Assembly (NCBI GenBank): GCA_907163375.1
Contig: CAJQUW010015599.1
Location: forward strand, 186,001 to 250,000
From: Prostheceraeus crozeri
Lineage: Eukaryota; Platyhelminthes; Polycladida; Euryleptidae
Length of the DNA stretch: 64,000 bases
Reading direction: 5' to 3'
Shown here: piece after piece, positions 8,744 through 18,545 of the stretch
Numbering within the stretch: the first letter of the stretch is position 1
Layout of the letters: each line of letters starts with the position of its first letter
Translations under genes and position numbers: made by a program
The notes under the pieces: generated by a model
Database searches by the model: none
What the model was told of the DNA's origin: nothing
What the model saw: only the letters and a program-made list of their open reading frames with translations

Positions 8744-9377
8744 CTAGCTGTGAACCGAGAAAACTGTCATTGGCTCAACGGAACTAGGTATGATATTAGT
8801 TCGAAATCGAAGTCGTTCCCGACATTCCTGGGTTAGATCAATAAATAGATAGCCATGTGGTTTTTTAGTAAATCTTCATATATTTTTGAAAGAACTTTAG
8901 GTTGTTGAGGTAATATATGTCTACTGAGATAATGTGTCTGACTGCTGTCTCTTGGATTTTTAAATATTGCCAAATAATGTGTATTCAAACTCCCAGTTCT
9001 TTGCTCTTGACCTCCTTAAAAATGTTTTGGGTGATATAGATTATGAAGGCTTCCCTATGATGTGCTGTCTGAATAAACATTTCAGCTACATCTTTCGATG
9101 ATTTGCTTTCACGGAATAGATCATCTAGCACAATTAAGTCACCTGCTTTGATGTCTTCGGTTGTCGGTAGCCCTTACTTCACATCATAACCTTTCTGGCG
9201 AAGTGCAGAATGTAGTTGTGGTTGAAAAATACCATAATACCATTTAACTCTTTTAATTTCTTTATTAAACATCTCATTTCTAAATTGTAGTAATTGAGCT
9301 ATAAGAGTAGTTTTACCGGACTGACTTTGTCCGGCCACACACATTGTGCGATCAGTAAATAGGCGAAAATCTGTCAT
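8744..9377 (-). pseudogene. Packaging ATPase (A32/FtsK-like), broken (element A)
   Basis: Genome-packaging ATPase of the Polinton/virus HerA-FtsK superfamily. The N-terminal 67 codons (9377-9174) hold Walker A CVAGQSQSGKTTLIAQLL. A TAA at 9174-9176 interrupts the frame; beyond it in the same frame comes Walker B (KAGDLIVLDDLF, about 9110-9140) and the sensor segment ending in ITQN (about 9010). A frame change near 8985 leads to the family C-terminus (SSQTHYLSRHILPQQPKVL) ending at a TAG at 8744-8746. Total span is 211 codons, a normal length, so nothing large is missing. The Penelope-like insertion sits only 15 bases past the stop. Confidence 0.8.
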
Positions 9378-9485
9378 CCTGAAATTTCAAAAGCTTTAAA
9401 GACCGACACCCACCAGTTTGCTTAGAATAAAACAAGTCATGTTCCATAACAACTTTATTCACATTTAGAAACTTTCATTTCACAT

Positions 9486-10231
9486 TCACAGCATTCGTGT
9501 CTCCTCATCAATGTCAGCATGAAAATAACTTCTCTCGTCAATTTGAGCATCTTGGCGTTTCAATTTCAACTTAGCACTCCCTTCCTTGGATTTCCGTCCC
9601 CGTTTTTTGCATTCTTCAACATCCTTCCCATCTTTTGAAGTAGGCTTATCGATGGTGATTAGACACTTATCAATCGACATTGGCTCATAAACCAACTGTA
9701 GAATTTTCATTTATAACGATGCCATTTTTCCGGTTGAGCCGTGAGCACCAATGTATAGTCCGTTGACGTGTATCAAACCCATGTATCGTCCGCGCTTCAG
9801 ATCATCACACTCCATTGTATTTCCAAGTAGATCGAATGCTTGAAAGTGATCGGACAATTTCAAGAATAGTGTATCGAACTCGTGTAATTCCTTATAGCCA
9901 ATTCCTTCCTCTAACGCCTTCCTCCAATATGCAGGAGCACTTTCGGGCAACACAACGCATTCCTTCGCCAAAGAGTCGATGGTTTTGGTATCATCTGCTG
10001 CCATTTCGGAAAGGTCACTCGCATTTGTCTCATGTTGCTATATCCAGATGAAGACATACCATTACTGTAAAAAAATGGAACTTGAAGGTAGAAACCATCG
10101 TCACCATAGCTCAACGTTTGGAAGTAAAAGGTATTTCCGATCCCTTGAACCTTCCTTGTCGGTCGAAATTTTAAGAGATCACGTTCAAATGAGTCGCTCT
10201 CCTCTCTAACTATAAACATTTTTTGAGACAT
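9486..10231 (-). pseudogene. Unrecognised element A gene in three ORF pieces
   Basis: Three adjoining ORFs appear to be one gene: 10231-9911 (FYFQTLSYGDDGFYLQVPFF), a frame change near 10000, 10004-9711 (SAPAYWRKALEEG, FDTLFLKLSDHFQAFDL, GRYMGLIHVNGLYIGAHG), an in-frame TAA at 9711-9713, and 9710-9486 in the same frame, ending in a Lys/Arg-rich, then acidic tail. About 245 codons in all. I do not recognise the family; the beta-rich middle (GRY.GLI.VNGLYIGAH) could be an OB-like or jelly-roll strand pair, and the basic tail suggests nucleic-acid binding. A TATA box lies about 90 bases upstream of the ATG at 10231, so it probably begins a transcript. Confidence 0.55.
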
Positions 10232-10318
10232 AATTCAATGTTGTACTTATTCGGAGCTTTTCAACCACCAGCAATGAATGATAGCTTGAAAGTGATTAAA
10301 GAGTACAAGCGCGTCTCT

Positions 10319-10327
10319 CTTATATAC
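10319..10327 (-). promoter_or_regulatory. TATA box for the gene starting at 10231
   Basis: GTATATAAG on the - strand, about 90 bases upstream of the ATG at 10231. The same word is at 11506-11515 before another element A gene. A strong metazoan TATA consensus. Confidence 0.55.
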
Positions 10328-10347
10328 ATATTCGCATGAGTCATCAA

Positions 10348-10830
10348 TCAATGATGACGTGTCAATCCATGATTCGTCGTCTGCAGCAACACCGCGGCAC
10401 CTGCTACAACTTTCCCTAGTGGACTGTTGAGTACATTGTAAATACTGTTTCCAATATCATTCAACATATATAAAAACCCACCACCTCCACGCTGAACTAA
10501 GTTCCGCCTTTTCATATCACTGCTTCTTGGATTTGAAAATTTTCTAATGCTGTTTAGAGAATCAGTACTCAATAAAGGCTTGTATATTGGGAGGCATTTG
10601 TGTATTGCAAAAGCCAAATCACGGATGAAATCATCACTTGAGTTTTGAATTAATTTGCACTCAACTTCATTGTTTCGCATGCTGTTTAACTTTCGCAACG
10701 CCTTCTTAAACTGACTTGAAGGTCTAAAAGAACCATTCTTCCGAGAAAAATATGCCTTTGGTTTTGCAGTCATTTTTATTATGTTAAAAGCAAAGCATTT
10801 ATGAAAATATACATTTTTGCTTAGTTCCAT
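10348..10830 (-). CDS. Small basic Polinton protein with GGFL tail (element A)
   Basis: Intact 160-codon ORF; the second Met (10773, MTAKPKAYF) is an equally good start. The product is basic with a middle segment SSDDFIRDLAFAIHKCLPIY and a C-terminal pattern MKRRNLVQRGGGGFLYMLND followed by a hydrophobic, Gly/Ala-rich end (SPLGKVVAGAAVLL). The order helical domain, KR(R/K)..L.Q.GGF(L/I), hydrophobic tail is common in a small protein of many animal Polintons, possibly equivalent to an adenovirus minor core or membrane-active protein. Role inferred only; the GGGF segment could be a protease site. It sits between two other - strand genes and overlaps none. Confidence 0.5.
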   Translation of the reverse strand: MELSKNVYFHKCFAFNIIKMTAKPKAYFSRKNGSFRPSSQFKKALRKLNSMRNNEVECKLIQNSSDDFIRDLAFAIHKCLPIYKPLLSTDSLNSIRKFSNPRSSDMKRRNLVQRGGGGFLYMLNDIGNSIYNVLNSPLGKVVAGAAVLLQTTNHGLTRHH

Positions 10831-10839
10831 ACAACAAAG

Positions 10840-11457
10840 TCAAACGGTAACAGATGGTAGGTCGTAGTCATCAACATCACTCAAGGTCTGAGTCGTTGCA
10901 GTTATAAGCTTTTCAATATTACACATTAAATCCTTTGATAGAGGACAGCATGAACAGCATGGTTTTGAAGCGAAGACTTTTAAAAGATTAGCATAGTATG
11001 CTCTGAACTTGATTATATCCCGCTCATCTTGCACTGCCACGTTGACGCTCATCGATGGGGGTCCGGCAAACATGTTCACCTTGAATTTGCCACCACTTTC
11101 CTCATAGTGGCTAAATGTGATTATATCATGCAAACAAGTCTTCCATTTCCGTGTTCTCATTTCACAATAGCAACGAGAACTCTGTGGAATAGCTTCCGTC
11201 AAACTCAGAGGCTTGAACACTTCATCGAGCCAAAATCTTAGTACTCGCGTAAGGGCATTGGTCAATGTCCTCATAAAGAGTTTCTGAAGTTCAATATCAT
11301 CTGCACAATGGTAGAATGTGACAATATCCTCCATCAGATCTATAAGATCAGCTTTGTAACTAATAACATCATTTGCAGAGTAGAAAATCTTGCTAGTAAA
11401 CAGATTGTCTTTGTGAATAATTGAAACAGGAATGATCGTGGTAAATGGCATGTTCAT
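10840..11457 (-). CDS. Unrecognised element A protein with Cys-rich motif
   Basis: Intact 205-codon ORF starting MNMPFTTIIPVSII. I do not recognise a family. It is mostly helical with hydrophobic periodicity, no signal peptide or membrane segment, and has Cys clusters CYCEMRTRKWKTC and PCCSCCPLSKDLMC that might bind metal. A TATA box (11506-11515, - strand) lies about 50 bases upstream of the ATG, which supports this start and suggests it heads a transcript running into the following small gene, only 9 bases away. Confidence 0.55.
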   Translation of the reverse strand: MNMPFTTIIPVSIIHKDNLFTSKIFYSANDVISYKADLIDLMEDIVTFYHCADDIELQKLFMRTLTNALTRVLRFWLDEVFKPLSLTEAIPQSSRCYCEMRTRKWKTCLHDIITFSHYEESGGKFKVNMFAGPPSMSVNVAVQDERDIIKFRAYYANLLKVFASKPCCSCCPLSKDLMCNIEKLITATTQTLSDVDDYDLPSVTV

Positions 11458-11505
11458 TAATGTCTACAATTCTCAACAAGTATGATTGTAATAGAAGTGT
11501 GATAA

Positions 11506-11515
11506 CCTTATATAC
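11506..11515 (-). promoter_or_regulatory. TATA box for the gene starting at 11457
   Basis: GTATATAAGG on the - strand about 50 bases upstream of the ATG at 11457, a distance that allows a short leader. Confidence 0.5.
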
Positions 11516-11575
11516 AAAAGCTGCACAATAGCAACCAATCACAGACACGCATGATGATTCATCATGAACGATATA

Positions 11576-12999
11576 CAGGGTGGATACTATGCCTTGTCCG
11601 ATATATTTTAAGAAAAGCGACATGTTTTCCAGCTAATATAATAGCATTGAGTAAACTAATATGCATCATAGGTATCAGAAAAATCATGTTAAAATTATAC
11701 TTACAATAACTTTTCAAAATGGACGCCATTTTGTTCCACACAAAATTCACATCGATGAATGAAATTCCTACATGATTTTGTCATCATAGATGCGAGTTTA
11801 GGAATGTCCTCGAGTACTTTTTCAATTTGCAGTTTCAGTTGTTCATTGCTTTCGAAGCTGAATGAATACACTTTATTTTGGACATAACCCCACAGAAAGA
11901 AATTGCAGATGGTGAGATCGGGAGATCTGGCGGGCCACGGAATTGGACCACCCCTTCCAGTTCATCGGCTGTTCAACCGATCGTTAAGCAAGTTCCTTGT
12001 CTGGGTACTAGCATTGGGTGGAGCGCCATCTTGTTGAAGCACAGAGGTGCGGTGAGACCGGCAAGCAAGAACAGGGAACACTTTTGCGGTCAGAATGTCA
12101 CAGTAGCGATCACTTGTCATGGTTTCTTCACTGAAGTCCACTGCTATAATGCCATGAAATGATATCGCGACGAATGCGGTCAGGCCCTTTGATCTTATGA
12201 GTATCTCATGATGATTGTCTGTCGCGTAGTAGAAATCATTGTGATGATTCGACTCGACATGTTTAACTCGATTCATTTAACCCGGACCGTACATGTTAAA
12301 TGTGCACTCATCGGAGAAGATGATTTTGTTAGACCATGAACACTCTTCACTGCTCCTTCGAAGGATGGTTTGTCAAAAACAAGTCTTGACTCTTCGTCAT
12401 GGGCGAAAATTTGATGCATCTGATGAACCTTGTATGTTTTATGTCCATTCTCCTAAAGAGTTCTTTCCCGACTGTCCTATGTAAAATCCGTGACATCGCG
12501 ATGTACGAGGGCTGTCCATAATGGCGTTTACGATCGAATCCTCTTCTCATTCAATACGCGAGAAGCACGATTTCCTCAGCTGGATCGAGGTAAGATGGAA
12601 CCGGTATTGAGGAACTTGTTGGACCATTGTCTGATTGTTCTTCCATCAGGTGCTTCTTCGCCATTTTCTTCAAAGTCGCGTCTTCTTCCTTTTTCGCTGT
12701 TTCCGTAAGTTATACAGTAAGCAACAAGTCAAGGATTTCTCTCGAAGCTTTCTATTTCATCATAAAGTGAAGCACCTGCATTGAGCGGCGTATATCATAA
12801 ACTCGTAGGTGCGATTTGAAATTTTGAATAAAGTTAGTAGAATTTGAAATCGCAAACATTATTGGATGATTGCGAACCGTAAGAAATTCCAAATTTAAGT
12901 GTAAACATAGATGTCTTATGCGACTATAAGCATTGAATTTGAATAAGACATTTCATTATTCATATCATAGAAATCGGACAAGGTATGGTATCCACCCTG
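11576..12999 (-). mobile_element. Mariner-type transposon, complete ends, TA duplication
   Basis: Inverted ends: CAGGGTGGATACTATGCCTT at 11576 and its near-complement ending at 12999 (CAGGGTGGATACCATACCTT when read on the - strand), continuing to match through TGTCCGAT. TA flanks both sides (11574-11575, 13000-13001). Length 1424 bases, normal for mariner. The element holds a decayed transposase on the - strand and interrupts the 3' end of a UBA-RING gene. Confidence 0.85.
11715..12550 (-). pseudogene. Mariner transposase, decayed
   Basis: Tc1/mariner (IS630) DDE transposase in several frames. 12550-12347 matches the DNA-binding-to-catalytic linker (SRILHRTVGKELFRRMD). Just after it are the first catalytic Asp context (IIFSDECTF) and 12276-11962 with SVLQQDGAPPNAS, the second Asp block. 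The third block, in another frame around 11925-11950, reads as WPARSPDLT. Multiple frame breaks show it is inactive. The helix-turn-helix region further upstream is not readable. Confidence 0.75.
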
Positions 13000-13494
13000 T
13001 ACAGTGACTGTTGAAATTATTTCTCCATCACAAAGTGGACAAAATATAGTTTCCAAGAATACATAGCATGTAGAACACATGACAAAATGAGAACATGGTA
13101 ACAAGAGGAGGGATTTTTCCCGTCCAAAACACCTAATGCAGTTCCGTTCACATTATAATTCAAACGTATATATTTCTAATTTCTTTATGAAGTCACTTTC
13201 ATTGATAGAACACTTCGATAAATCAATTGAAGGTTTCACTTTTTTTATCTCCGTTTCAGAAAGTTCCAATTTCATCCTCCTAATTTCACTGTCTTTATAA
13301 TGTAGCATTGAGAAATCTTCTATCCAACTACGATCCAAATTACCATTCATGGTATGCTCATCCAGATCCATTAGTCGTTCAACTAAATCACCAGCTTTGA
13401 TATTTTCATTTAGATATGTAACAGTTTCTATAGCATTTAGCGAATAACCAAGGTTTCTTGCAACAATCCATGAAATTGGGAAACAAGCCATCAA
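12916..13494 (-). pseudogene. IAP-like UBA + RING protein, cut by mariner
   Basis: 13494-13153 encodes a UBA-like segment (NLGYSLNAIETVTYLNENIK then AGDLVERLMDLDE), as found between BIR and RING in inhibitor-of-apoptosis proteins, followed by a charged helical linker. An in-frame TAA at 13153-13155 separates it from a RING finger in the same frame: C..C at the start (CERNCIRCFG), LLPCSHFVMCSTC, and FCPLCDGEI. The last ~24 codons of the ORF (GGYHTLSDF...) are mariner end sequence; the true C-terminus lies beyond 11575. No BIR domain is seen. RING proteins of this type are E3 ubiquitin ligases; viral versions block cell death. It lies on the same strand as, and next to, the element A genes and may be the outermost gene of that element. 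Confidence 0.65.
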
Positions 13495-13775
13495 TATTCA
13501 CATCAACAAACAACTTCCACGTATTTATTACTTAACTTTGTTATGAAATTCAATAAAGATTGACATCATAGTCACAATGGTCACAATTGTCGCATTTGAG
13601 CAAGCAGTCTCAAAACAAACATCTCTTCAAGTACCGAAATACATGTTCGCATCCCTGTTCTAATTCACATACTCTAATTCAATTTCGGAACAAGCCGTTC
13701 CGATCCCAACACACAAATAAGTGTACCGAATCATTAAGTATGATCTCAATTCGGTTGTCAATCGGAACGCGGTTC

Positions 13776-13952
13776 CTATTTACATGTTCGAAACATGTTC
13801 CGATTGGTAATTCGGAACATGTTCCTATCCATGTTCGCATCCATTGGCAATTCAGAACATGTGTTCCTATCCAGGTTCGTATCCACTATCAGTGCGTCCG
13901 CAAAACTAACTACTATTATCAAATATGTTGAGAACAATAACAACTTTTTCAT
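13776..13952 (-). CDS. Candidate small secreted peptide with internal repeats
   Basis: From the Met at 13952 the ORF starts with a textbook signal peptide (MKKLLLFSTYLIIVVSFADA), then a short Asn/Arg-rich part with a repeated DxNxDRN pattern: DTNLDRNTCSEL, DANMDRNMFRI, TNRNMFRTCK. The underlying DNA has repeated GGAACATGTTCC-like units from about 13780 to 13880, and similar units continue past the stop, so the repeat array may once have been longer. Two Cys in the mature part. An in-frame upstream Met (14009) would place the signal internally and is less likely. Could be a host secreted peptide or chance coding of a repeat. Confidence 0.35.
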   Translation of the reverse strand: MKKLLLFSTYLIIVVSFADALIVDTNLDRNTCSELPMDANMDRNMFRITNRNMFRTCK

Positions 13953-14040
13953 CTTTGTTTCCGATACTCGTTTTTCCGTAAATGAAATACCATTCATCTC
14001 CAAATGCATTCATGAATTTGATTTCATGGTTGACAAAGTA

Positions 14041-15204
14041 TGAAAGTGCGCTGATAAGGGATTTTGATGTTCATTTGGTCAAACTGTCCTCACAGAAGGT
14101 CAGAATTGTCGGATAGCTTTGTCGAAAGTTAGTCATTTCTCTGCACGAACATCTGGCAACCTGTGGTGTCAGGTTTCAGTGCGGGGGGTAGAGCAAGCCG
14201 CGAGGCGGTTTGGTGCGGGATGGATTTTCCTATCTCGTAAGCAAACCGCGCGTCATTACAGAACTTGTTTCTGAAATTTCTTGGACACGTGGTCCCGTCC
14301 GTCATGTGTGAACAGCCCCATAGGTTTGTTAAGGTTCTGAACGAAAATTCTGGACGCCAATTTACGAGCGTAAACTTAGATCTGCAAGTTTCACTCGACG
14401 AGAACAGTTCGTTATGAATTGAGGTGTTGCTAGGGGTAGTCTATGTTAGACCAATTTTCGAATAATTGCATGGTGAGTTTTGGTCCACCAACGGACTAGA
14501 ACATAGGGTCAATCTGAGAAGACTTCTGAGTTCAGCATGATATGGCGATTAAAAGGCATTCCGAATAGCTAATTTTCGCTGAGTAGAACCGACTCTATCT
14601 CGAATAATAAGTGTTGATGTTTTCGAACTTCGTGTAAATCAGTGATTTTCAAGGTGGGCGATGAAACGATTCTGGGGGGGACAGAAAACACTTTGGGGCA
14701 ATAAAGGGGGCGATGCTCAGTTGATGGGCAATGACAAAAACTGACACCTAAAAATACTTAAATTAAACATTTAGGGCCGAAATGTGGATTCACTTTTAAG
14801 TCTCATGCGAGTAGTGAACAAGACGTTCGATTTATTTTCCTTGTTGTCAACATATTGAAGAAGAAATAATTGGGAGATAATCTGTCCTTCTGTTTAACTC
14901 TGCATAAGTATAAACATTATTGATCCAAAAGCGTAATGACCATAGAGTGGAGGATTACTAAGAGGGTGTACTCAAAATTTTTCTCCATGAACATGAAGAA
15001 TTGACTCACAAAACTTTTTCTGTTTTGTGCTTTCTGATTCCAAATATTTTTCCTTTCAGATAGTTGAATAGAAATTATCAGATATGTTAACATGAATCGA
15101 AGAAAGTTACATATTCAAAAGCGTTTCCAAATTGTCAACAAAGTCACACTAGAGAAAGAAAAGAGTGAAACACATTTTAGACACTAGCAGTTCCTCATAA
15201 ATCT
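14041..15204. other. No gene seen; possible hAT end at 14640
   Basis: No supported coding region. At 14640 the sequence CAGTGATTTTCAAGGTGGGC, followed by G-rich GGGGGGGACAGAAAACAC, resembles the terminus of ZBED5-like hAT transposons, a decayed copy of which lies at 17290-18545. No matching right end was found. A G/C-rich patch at 14180-14330 ends in a GTGTGAACAGCCCC-type motif common in short non-autonomous elements. Confidence 0.3.
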
Positions 15205-15725
15205 TCATCTAAAAGATGAGTGACATATGCGAAAAACGAATTTTTCCGAAGAAGGGTTCGAGTGAATGGAACGAAATATTAGGTTTTTAGCTTTCGGGTG
15301 ATTCGGTGATTTAGTACATGCCTTCGATTCCCTTTGATATTGTGAAAGAGGTCTTTGCTTGCAGATTGTCGAAAATAGGACTTGCATATTCCATTACAGA
15401 TCTCACAGATTGAGTGTAAACTTCAAGCAACTCTTCTTCCTTCAGATACAACTTCAGTCGTATCAGAAGGTAAAATCTCCGATATGCCTTCGTACACATT
15501 TTGTCCACATGCTTTTTCTAATCAAGTGCATCAGTGAGATGGGCTCCGAGAATAATCATATCGCTCACTACTGGCACCATACTTGGAGATGTAAATGTAA
15601 GTTGCCTAAGGGTGAAGAAGATCACTTTCGATTTCTCTATGTTAAGCGTACGTCTCTTCATTTCGCACCATTCCTTGAGTTTTTTAATCTCTTCATTCAA
15701 GCTCTCTTTGATTTCACTTTCGCTG

Positions 15726-16037
15726 TGTGGGAGTTGGAGCTACCTTATTGTATGCACTGTGGAGCAAGCTGTTTGTGTGTTGTCGAGCTTATTGTGTAGA
15801 GGCGTTGAAGTGTGTTGATTCAATCGCGACTTTCTGTCTCTTCCCTCGTGACGTCATTATTGAGCGTTGTGTGCTAATGAGGCTGGTTTTCATGTCTCCC
15901 TTTTCGTGACGTCATTATTGAGCGTTGTCTGCTAATGAGGCCGGTTTTCATGCCTCCCTTTCATGTATATAAGAAATTGACAGTATTGATAATAAAGATT
16001 TTCCTGGCGCGTGACGCTGTTGCTTTATTCGTCGACA
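15726..16037 (+). mobile_element. Solo LTR, 312 bp, with 5-bp target duplication
   Basis: TGTGGGAG...GTCGACA starts with TG and ends with CA. The same five bases, CGCTG, lie directly before (15721-15725) and after (16038-16042). Inside are two CRE-containing enhancer-like repeats, a TATA box and AATAAA in the order expected for U3-R-U5, on the + strand. The flanks belong to one LINE frame, so a retrovirus-like element inserted in the LINE and later recombined out, leaving one LTR. Host superfamily (Gypsy or BEL) cannot be told from the LTR. Confidence 0.82.
15843..15996 (+). promoter_or_regulatory. LTR promoter: two 58-bp repeats with CRE sites, TATA, AATAAA
   Basis: A 58-base unit is present twice (starting about 15845 and 15903), each with a perfect CRE (TGACGTCA, 15849-15856 and 15907-15914) followed by TTATTGAGCGTTGT and GCTAATGAGG. 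TATATAAG follows at 15966-15973 and AATAAAG at 15991-15997. Duplicated enhancers of this sort are common in active LTRs. Confidence 0.65.
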
Positions 16038-16190
16038 CGCTGTTTGACTGAAGGCGCAGTATGATAGAAAAATCAACAGCAAATTTCACACTGTGACTTA
16101 ATGGCGTAAATGATACGAGAGAACTCACATACGGACAAAGAGAAAAGGAGCAAGAACAGATCCCTAAGGGACGCCTTTTTCTAGGCTGAC

Positions 16191-16744
16191 CGGCAATGAT
16201 AATTCTGTACAGACTTTAACTAAATGAACTTTAACTCGTTTTGTGAGCTTATAACGCCATGCTCGAGATAAAATTCATATAATAGACAGAACGGAAAAAT
16301 ACCGCATTTTTGGATGAAACAACTACACTAAGAGGAAATTTGCTCGCAAAAGGTACAGATATATATTTTAATATATTTCAGAAATTTTGGAAATGTTTTG
16401 GAAGAAAATAAATTATATTTTCGGTAGGAATGGTGTTTAAGCTATTTACTCAAAAGCGATATCTAAAATTTATTTACTATTTTAGGTTTTTGATGATTAC
16501 GAAGTAGTTATAATTAGTAGTATAGATTAGTTATAAGATGGCCCTACAGATAATACAAAGACGAGCCAATGCATCATTTTTTCGTCATTACAGCCAATTT
16601 GAGTTTTGTGTAGACATTATAAGAGCTTATTAGGTTTGCTTATTAAAGGCGCTCAGCAGTATTTTTTTTCGACTGTCAAAAAAAACTGTCGAATGCAGCC
16701 AAACGACTATTTTATTCGGAATCTCCATGTTCGAATTGTTCAAG
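16191..16744. other. No gene seen
   Basis: AT-rich sequence without supported coding. A short hairpin, TTCGACTGTC and its partner around 16668-16695, is the only structure noticed. Confidence 0.3.
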
Positions 16745-17099
16745 GGAATATTTTACATCTGTGATGGTGTTATTTCTTATTGAGTGTGGCCTCTGTAATC
16801 TTTTTTTCTCTGATGGTAATGACAGTTATTCATGCACCCTAGGATATAAGAACTCGATCCAAGTGATCTGTGCCCCACAAAACAACAGCTGCGTTAACTG
16901 TGCAATGTCGGTGCAGGTATGGACATTTTATCTCAATAACACAACCTTCATCAAGATCAGTTATGTAGTGAACGATAGTATCTGGAATGGCCGCAAGATA
17001 ACCACAATGGAAAAGCCATAAACCGGTAGATTCCACTCGAAGCTTGGGATGACCACTAGAAAATTCATTCAAGACAGCTTTCTCATGCGCTTGACCCAA
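16745..17099 (-). pseudogene. YqaJ-type exonuclease fragment
   Basis: The ORF 17099-16839 has GQAHEKAVLNEF, then ESTGLWLFHCGYLAAIPDTI and GCVIEIKCPYLHRHC. This is the YqaJ/lambda-exonuclease core of the PD-(D/E)XK nuclease fold: Glu of helix 1, (S/I)PD, and EIKCP with the catalytic Glu and Lys. The usual SPDG is changed to IPDT. Only about 85 codons survive. Such domains are abundant in invertebrate genomes in transposon- or virus-derived genes; no partner domain is visible here. Confidence 0.6.
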
Positions 17100-17289
17100 T
17101 AATATATAGTCTTTATTTGATAAATTGTACTCATTTTCAAGGTCTTAAAAAGTGATGGAGGAAAATATTTTCTATAAACAGCTCAAATGACTCTGCCAAA
17201 GTTACAAACAGTAAATCTAAATCGCCATAGTTTTGACCAAATAATAAAAGATGCTGGCTAAACGTTGAAATGATAAAAGGGGCGCCGAT

Positions 17290-18545
17290 GTTAAAAATCA
17301 GCTGGTTGCAACTCTAGCGAAGACAAAACAGTTATTGCAAGTCGAAGAATCAGCCTACGAGATAATGAATCTTTGCTTCTTCGATTTGTCTTCAAATTAG
17401 AAATTCAAGAGGAAATGCTATTTGCTCTGAATCTTCCAACCGACACAAAAGGCAGTGCATTACTCAATGCAGTTAAAACATATTATGAAGAGAGTGGCAC
17501 TCCACTAAAAACATCATTCATTGTGCTACGAATGGTGCCACAGCAATGATTGGAAAACACCAAGGGTTAATTGCCTTTTTGAAAAGGAAATACCACACGT
17601 GATAACTATTCATTGCGTTATATACATACACAGCACTTGGTTGCCAAAGAATTAAGCACAGGACTCCATTACACCCTAAAAATTGTTATCAATAGTGTGA
17701 ATAAAATCAAAGCACATACTCGCAATACCAGACTATTTCGCAAACTGTGTCAAGAAAATGATGAAGAATTTGACCATGCGTCTCCTTCTTTCTGAAGTAA
17801 GATGGCTCTCTAAGGGTCAATGTCTGACAAGACTTTATTCAATATTGGACTCTGTTATTGAATTCCTACGGCAAACATCTGATCCATCATTAGCCGACTC
17901 TGCTGGTAACATGAGAAATTATGTTGCATACTTCGCAGACATCTTTCACTTTATGAATGAGGTCAATAAAAAGTTGCAGTGATTTATGTCCACTCTCATT
18001 AGATGCAGAAATGTTATCGCGAGTTTTATTGAAAAACTCATTATTTATGAGGAAAAAATGGCAAGGGGTGAGCATCACCATTTCATGAACCTGAGCGGAA
18101 GCACGATTTCAGAAGAAGAGTGTTCTTGTCATTCCTTCCACCTACTTATTGATAATTTGAAAGATCGATCCCGCAGTGGATGCTCCGACCATTCGATGCT
18201 GACCCTGCTACTTCAGAGATTCACCTACAAGAACATATTATCGATTTGAGAAATGACATCGAGGCTAAAGCTTACTTCAAAGCCGATAATTACGAGAAAT
18301 TTTGGTACAGCTTAACTAATCTACTGTATATCCGACATTAAGGGCAGAAGTAGGAATATGGATTCTATCTTTTCCTACATCATACTTAGTTGAGAAAGGA
18401 TTTTCTGCAGTGACTTATCTTTTGAATAAGCAGAGAAATAGGCTGAACGTTGAGAAACGCGGAGACTTGAAACTCTTTTTAATAAAGCTGATATCGGACA
18501 TCAACAAGCCTATCAAACAACATCAAGCCCATCTTGCGCATTTAT
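17290..18545 (+). pseudogene. ZBED5-like hAT transposase, decayed
   Basis: Several frames in order spell the ZBED5/FAM200-type hAT transposase: about 17400-17510 (QEEMLFALNLPTDTKGSALL), 17613-17795 (HLVAKELSTGLHYTLKIVIN, then RLFRKLCQENDEEF), 17758-17982 (LLSEVRWLSKGQCLTRLYSI, YFADIFHFMNEVNKKLQ), 17986-18250, and the C-terminal dimerisation region about 18355-18535 (FPTSYLVEKGFSAVTYLLNK). At least four frame changes, and the zinc-finger N-terminus is not readable. Copy is inactive. A possible left terminus lies far upstream at 14640, with LINE, LTR and YqaJ material in between. Confidence 0.75.

Larger units (their letters stand above)
15205..16190 (-). pseudogene. LINE reverse transcriptase fragment (split by solo LTR)
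   Basis: C-terminal part of a non-LTR reverse transcriptase, read right to left: about 16190-16040 (GICSCSFSLCPYVSSLVSF and a mutated active-site box FAVDFSIIL where FADD is expected), interruption by a solo LTR (15726-16037), then 15700-15518 (MNEEIKKLKEWCEMKRRTLN, IEKSKVIFF) and 15508-15311 (VDKMCTKAYRRFYLLIRLK, then YTQSVRSVMEYASPIF). These last patterns are typical of CR1/RTE-like LINEs. Fragment with broken catalytic site; 5' end of the LINE missing. Confidence 0.7.

Noticed and set aside
1..13494. Terminal inverted repeats of element A
   Set aside because: The left end is outside the window, and no right end could be fixed without it.
15359..15909. + strand ORFs over the LINE fragment and LTR
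   Set aside because: Opposite-strand shadows crossing the LTR border; no domain.
14640..18545. A complete ZBED5-like hAT element with ends
   Set aside because: A left-end-like sequence exists at 14640, but no matching right end or 8-bp duplication was found.
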